Assembly: GCF_000210075.1 (NCBI RefSeq)
Contig: NC_021017.1
Coordinates: 4,322,556-4,386,555, forward strand
Length of the DNA stretch: 64,000 nt
Origin: Bacteroides xylanisolvens XB1A
Lineage (GTDB): Bacteria; Bacteroidota; Bacteroidia; Bacteroidales; Bacteroidaceae
Reading direction: 5' to 3'
Position numbers and translations under genes: made by a program. Under the pieces are notes generated by a model. That model saw nothing but the letters and a program-made list of their open reading frames with translations, had not been told where the DNA came from and did not search any database. Positions 61,057 through 64,000 of the stretch are shown here, piece by piece; positions within the stretch are counted from its first letter, which is position 1; each line of letters starts with the position of its first letter.

Positions 61057-63693
61057 ATGGAATTAGCAAGTAAGTACAATCCCGCTGACGTGGAGGGAAA
61101 GTGGTACCAGTATTGGCTGGACCACAAATTATTCAGTTCAAAACCCGATGGCCGTGAACCTTACACCATCGTCATCCCGCCCCCGAACGTCACCGGTGTG
61201 TTACACATGGGACACATGCTTAATAATACCATCCAGGATATTTTAGTTCGTCGTGCCCGTATGGAAGGCAAGAATGCTTGCTGGGTGCCGGGAACTGACC
61301 ACGCTTCTATTGCTACCGAAGCTAAAGTTGTAAACAAACTCGCTTCTCAAGGTATCAAGAAAACCGATCTATCTCGTGACGAATTCTTGAAACATGCCTG
61401 GGAATGGACAGACGAGCACGGTGGTATTATCCTGAAACAACTCCGTAAACTCGGCGCATCCTGCGACTGGGATCGTACTGCTTTCACTATGGATGAGAAA
61501 CGTAGCGAAAGTGTAATCAAGGTATTTGTCGATCTGTTCGATAAAGGATTGATCTACCGGGGCGTCCGCATGGTAAACTGGGACCCGAAAGCCTTGACTG
61601 CCCTTTCTGACGAAGAAGTAATCTATAAGGAAGAACACGGAAAACTGTATTACCTCCGCTATAAAGTAGAAGGTGATCCGGAAGGTCGCTACGCGGTTGT
61701 TGCAACAACCCGTCCTGAAACAATTATGGGTGATACGGCTATGTGTATCAATCCGAACGACCCGAAGAACGAATGGCTGAAAGGAAAGAAAGTGATCGTT
61801 CCGCTGGTAAACCGTGTCATTCCTGTGATTGAGGATGATTATGTAGACATCGAATTCGGTACGGGTTGCCTGAAAGTAACCCCGGCCCATGATGTAAACG
61901 ACTATATGCTGGGTGAAAAATACAACTTGCCTAGTATCGATATTTTCAATGATAACGGTACATTGAGCGAAGCTGCAGGTATGTATATCGGTATGGACCG
62001 TTTCGATGTTCGTAAGCAAATAGAGAAAGACCTCGAAGCTGCCGGATTGCTCGAAAAAATAGAAGCCTATACAAATAAGGTAGGATATTCGGAACGTACC
62101 AACGTTGTGATCGAACCGAAATTGTCTATGCAATGGTTCCTCAAGATGCAGCATTTCGCAGATATGGCATTGCCTCCGGTAATGAACGACGATCTGAAAT
62201 TCTACCCTGCCAAATACAAGAATACCTACCGTCACTGGATGGAAAACATCAAAGACTGGTGTATCAGCCGTCAGTTGTGGTGGGGACATCGTATTCCTGC
62301 ATACTTCCTGCCGGAAGGTGGTTATGTAGTAGCCGCTACTCCCGAGGAAGCTCTGGCAAAAGCAAAAGAAAAGACGGGTAATGCCGCCCTGACAATGGAA
62401 GACCTTCGTCAGGATGAAGATTGCCTGGACACTTGGTTCTCTTCCTGGTTGTGGCCTATCTCTTTGTTCGACGGAATCAACAACCCGGGCAACGAAGAAA
62501 TCAAATACTACTATCCGACAAGCGACCTTGTGACAGGACCGGACATTATCTTCTTCTGGGTAGCCCGTATGATTATGGCAGGCTACGAATACGAGGGACA
62601 GATGCCGTTTAAGAACGTATACTTCACAGGAATCGTTCGTGATAAACAGGGACGTAAGATGTCTAAATCGCTCGGTAACTCTCCCGATCCATTGGAGCTG
62701 ATCGAAAAGTATGGTGCCGACGGTGTGCGTATGGGTATGATGCTTTCAGCTCCCGCCGGAAACGATATTCTTTTCGACGACGCCCTTTGCGAACAGGGAC
62801 GTAACTTCTGCAACAAGATATGGAATGCTTTCCGTCTGATTAAAGGATGGACTAATGGCAAAGGTTCCATTCCAGTTCCACCCGAGGCTCATCTGGCTGT
62901 TCAATGGTTCGACCAGAGACTGGATGCAGCTGCGGTTGAAGTTGCCGATTTGTTCTCTAAATATCGTTTGAGCGAAGCATTGATGTTGGTTTACAAACTG
63001 TTCTGGGATGAGTTCTCTTCCTGGTTGCTGGAAATTGTGAAACCTGCTTATGGACAGCCCATTAATGGCTTTATTTATAGTATGGTGCTTAGTTCTTTCG
63101 AACGTCTGCTTGAGTTGCTTCATCCTTTCATGCCGTTTATCACAGAAGAACTGTGGCAACAACTGCGTGAGCGCGAACCGGGTGCAAGTTTGATGGTTAC
63201 TCTCATGAGGGAGCCTCTTGAGGTAAACGAGAAATTCCTGCAAGAATTTGAATTGGCTAAGGAAATTATCAGCAATGTTCGCAGCATTCGTTTACAAAAG
63301 AATATTGCTTTGAAGGAACAACTCGAATTGCAGGTTGTGGATAGTCATCCGGTAGAAAAAATGAATCCGGTGATTATCAAGATGTGTAACCTGTCTGCTG
63401 TAACAGTGGTGGAAAGCAAATCGGAAGGTGCTGCTTCTTTCATGATAGGAACAACAGAATTTGCGGTACCATTGGGTAATATGATTGACGTGGAAGCGGA
63501 AATTGCCCGTATGGAAGCAGAACTGAAGCATAAAGAAGGATTCTTGCAAGGCGTAATGAAGAAGCTTAGCAATGAAAAATTCGTCAACAATGCTCCGGCG
63601 GCTGTTCTCGAACTGGAACGCAAGAAACAGACCGATGCTGAAAGTATTATTAATTCTTTGAAAGAAAGCATTGCTGCTTTAAAGAAAGCGTAA
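61057..63693 (+). CDS. valS: Valyl-tRNA synthetase
   Basis: This is an 878-residue class I synthetase. The HIGH motif is in [14 protein letters not shown] (about 44-57) and the KMSKS motif is in [14 protein letters not shown] (about 532-546). An editing domain lies between them ([12 protein letters not shown] and [16 protein letters not shown]). A C-terminal coiled-coil tRNA-binding arm ends the protein ([17 protein letters not shown]). It charges tRNA-Val and hydrolyses misacylated Thr-tRNA. Length and order are normal. Confidence 0.97.
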   Translation: MELASKYNPADVEGKWYQYWLDHKLFSSKPDGREPYTIVIPPPNVTGVLHMGHMLNNTIQDILVRRARMEGKNACWVPGTDHASIATEAKVVNKLASQGIKKTDLSRDEFLKHAWEWTDEHGGIILKQLRKLGASCDWDRTAFTMDEKRSESVIKVFVDLFDKGLIYRGVRMVNWDPKALTALSDEEVIYKEEHGKLYYLRYKVEGDPEGRYAVVATTRPETIMGDTAMCINPNDPKNEWLKGKKVIVPLVNRVIPVIEDDYVDIEFGTGCLKVTPAHDVNDYMLGEKYNLPSIDIFNDNGTLSEAAGMYIGMDRFDVRKQIEKDLEAAGLLEKIEAYTNKVGYSERTNVVIEPKLSMQWFLKMQHFADMALPPVMNDDLKFYPAKYKNTYRHWMENIKDWCISRQLWWGHRIPAYFLPEGGYVVAATPEEALAKAKEKTGNAALTMEDLRQDEDCLDTWFSSWLWPISLFDGINNPGNEEIKYYYPTSDLVTGPDIIFFWVARMIMAGYEYEGQMPFKNVYFTGIVRDKQGRKMSKSLGNSPDPLELIEKYGADGVRMGMMLSAPAGNDILFDDALCEQGRNFCNKIWNAFRLIKGWTNGKGSIPVPPEAHLAVQWFDQRLDAAAVEVADLFSKYRLSEALMLVYKLFWDEFSSWLLEIVKPAYGQPINGFIYSMVLSSFERLLELLHPFMPFITEELWQQLREREPGASLMVTLMREPLEVNEKFLQEFELAKEIISNVRSIRLQKNIALKEQLELQVVDSHPVEKMNPVIIKMCNLSAVTVVESKSEGAASFMIGTTEFAVPLGNMIDVEAEIARMEAELKHKEGFLQGVMKKLSNEKFVNNAPAAVLELERKKQTDAESIINSLKESIAALKKA

Positions 63694-63722
63694 CTCTCTG
63701 ATAGCTAAATTTCAATAATATA

Positions 63723-63757
63723 AGGCATCTCGATTAATTTTGAGATGTCTTTTTTTT
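63723..63757 (+). terminator. valS terminator
   Basis: AGGCATCTC and GAGATGTCT form a 9-bp stem with one wobble, followed by eight T, 30 bp after the stop codon. Confidence 0.85.
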
Positions 63758-63785
63758 GCGAAATGGAAATAAATACTACCTTTGC
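63755..63785 (+). promoter_or_regulatory. Promoter of the gene at 63810
   Basis: TTTG (63755-63758), overlapping the valS terminator T-run, an 18-bp spacer and TACCTTTGC (63777-63785) precede the ATG by 24 bp. Confidence 0.65.
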
Positions 63786-63809
63786 CGTAGCTATTATCGA
63801 ACATCACAA

Positions 63810-64000
63810 ATGAAGCAAGTACTCCGAACCATCTCATTCTTAAGCATATTCCTTTTTATAGAAGGATTCTTATTATCTGTGTCAGCCCGAACTGAAATAA
63901 CAAATAAAGAAGTACTGGTTTTAAACTCCATTAATTTTAATCTGCCTTGGGCTAAAAATTTCTATTGGTGCATACACGATGCTCTTCAGAAGCAGGGGAT
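63810..64000 (+). CDS. Putative hybrid sensor kinase, N-terminal fragment
   Basis: Only 63 codons are present; the gene runs off the right edge. It begins with a signal or membrane segment (MKQVLRTISFLSIFLFIEGF) and then VLVLNSINFNLPWAKNFYWC. The VLVLNS...PW..N pattern is the start of periplasmic-binding-like (ABC_sub_bind) sensor domains found at the front of Bacteroides histidine kinases. The kinase call depends on sequence beyond the window. Confidence 0.45.
   Translation, partial: MKQVLRTISFLSIFLFIEGFLLSVSARTEITNKEVLVLNSINFNLPWAKNFYWCIHDALQKQG

Noticed and set aside
61369..62289. Minus-strand 306-codon ORF inside valS
   Set aside because: It is antisense to the conserved catalytic region of valS, with no domain or start signal.

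Overview
The window comes from a Bacteroides chromosome, probably a gut species near B. thetaiotaomicron, B. ovatus or B. xylanisolvens. The grounds are repeated promoters with the Bacteroides -7 motif TAnnTTTG and a -33 TTG/TTTG about 19-20 bp upstream, SusC/SusD proteins, a 729-residue type III glutamine synthetase, and families largely confined to Bacteroidetes (DUF4836, DUF5063, DUF5686, DUF3810). Species is not settled. No rRNA, tRNA, CRISPR array or intact insertion sequence was seen.

Layout. 1-8.2 kb, minus strand: an ABC transporter, a DUF4836 lipoprotein, RsmE, a bifunctional nuclease and a nucleoside permease; then a small-RNA-like transcript and a palindromic repeat; then an rRNA methyltransferase, a 3'-5' exonuclease and a DUF5063 protein with a Cys/His tail. 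8.3-12.5 kb, plus: ftsK, a LolA-like gene and trxB. 12.6-15.1 kb: a GH20 hexosaminidase lipoprotein. 15.2-29.6 kb, minus: one long ECF sigma/anti-sigma/SusC/SusD operon ending in a metallohydrolase-like lipoprotein, a TlpA-like thioredoxin, a subtilisin-fold protein lacking all three catalytic residues, two aspartyl protease-PDZ proteins and an aspartyl protease-thioredoxin fusion. A Crp/Fnr regulator gene lies just upstream. 30.5-33.5 kb: glnN, a small unknown gene and a strongly structured leader RNA. 33.5-35.1 kb: repeats and an Rpn-type PD-(D/E)XK nuclease.

35.2-44.9 kb: a DUF5686 outer-membrane protein, then a retron. The retron has a promoter, an msr-msd RNA with matching a1/a2 ends, and a reverse transcriptase with retron signature motifs and an N-terminal membrane helix. 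A very large helicase-nuclease converges on it. 45-51.1 kb, plus: rpsA, ribonuclease Z, an L,D-transpeptidase lipoprotein, and a sigma factor with two small envelope genes. 51.2-59.1 kb, minus: a phage-gene remnant, mazG, an AAA/DUF4143 ATPase, and a tight five-gene operon (PD-(D/E)XK nuclease, secreted protein, zinc-ribbon/DUF805 membrane protein, lipoprotein, zinc-ribbon membrane protein). Upstream of that operon are a large imperfect hairpin and a WYL regulator with a palindromic operator over its own promoter. 59.2-64 kb: DUF3810, a small membrane protein, valS and the start of a putative hybrid sensor kinase.

The strongest candidates for something undescribed are the retron with its membrane-anchored reverse transcriptase, the WYL-controlled nuclease/zinc-ribbon operon, and the SusCD operon carrying a dead subtilase. 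These are inferences from sequence alone. The housekeeping genes (ftsK, trxB, rpsA, valS, rnz, glnN, mazG, rsmE) are secure.
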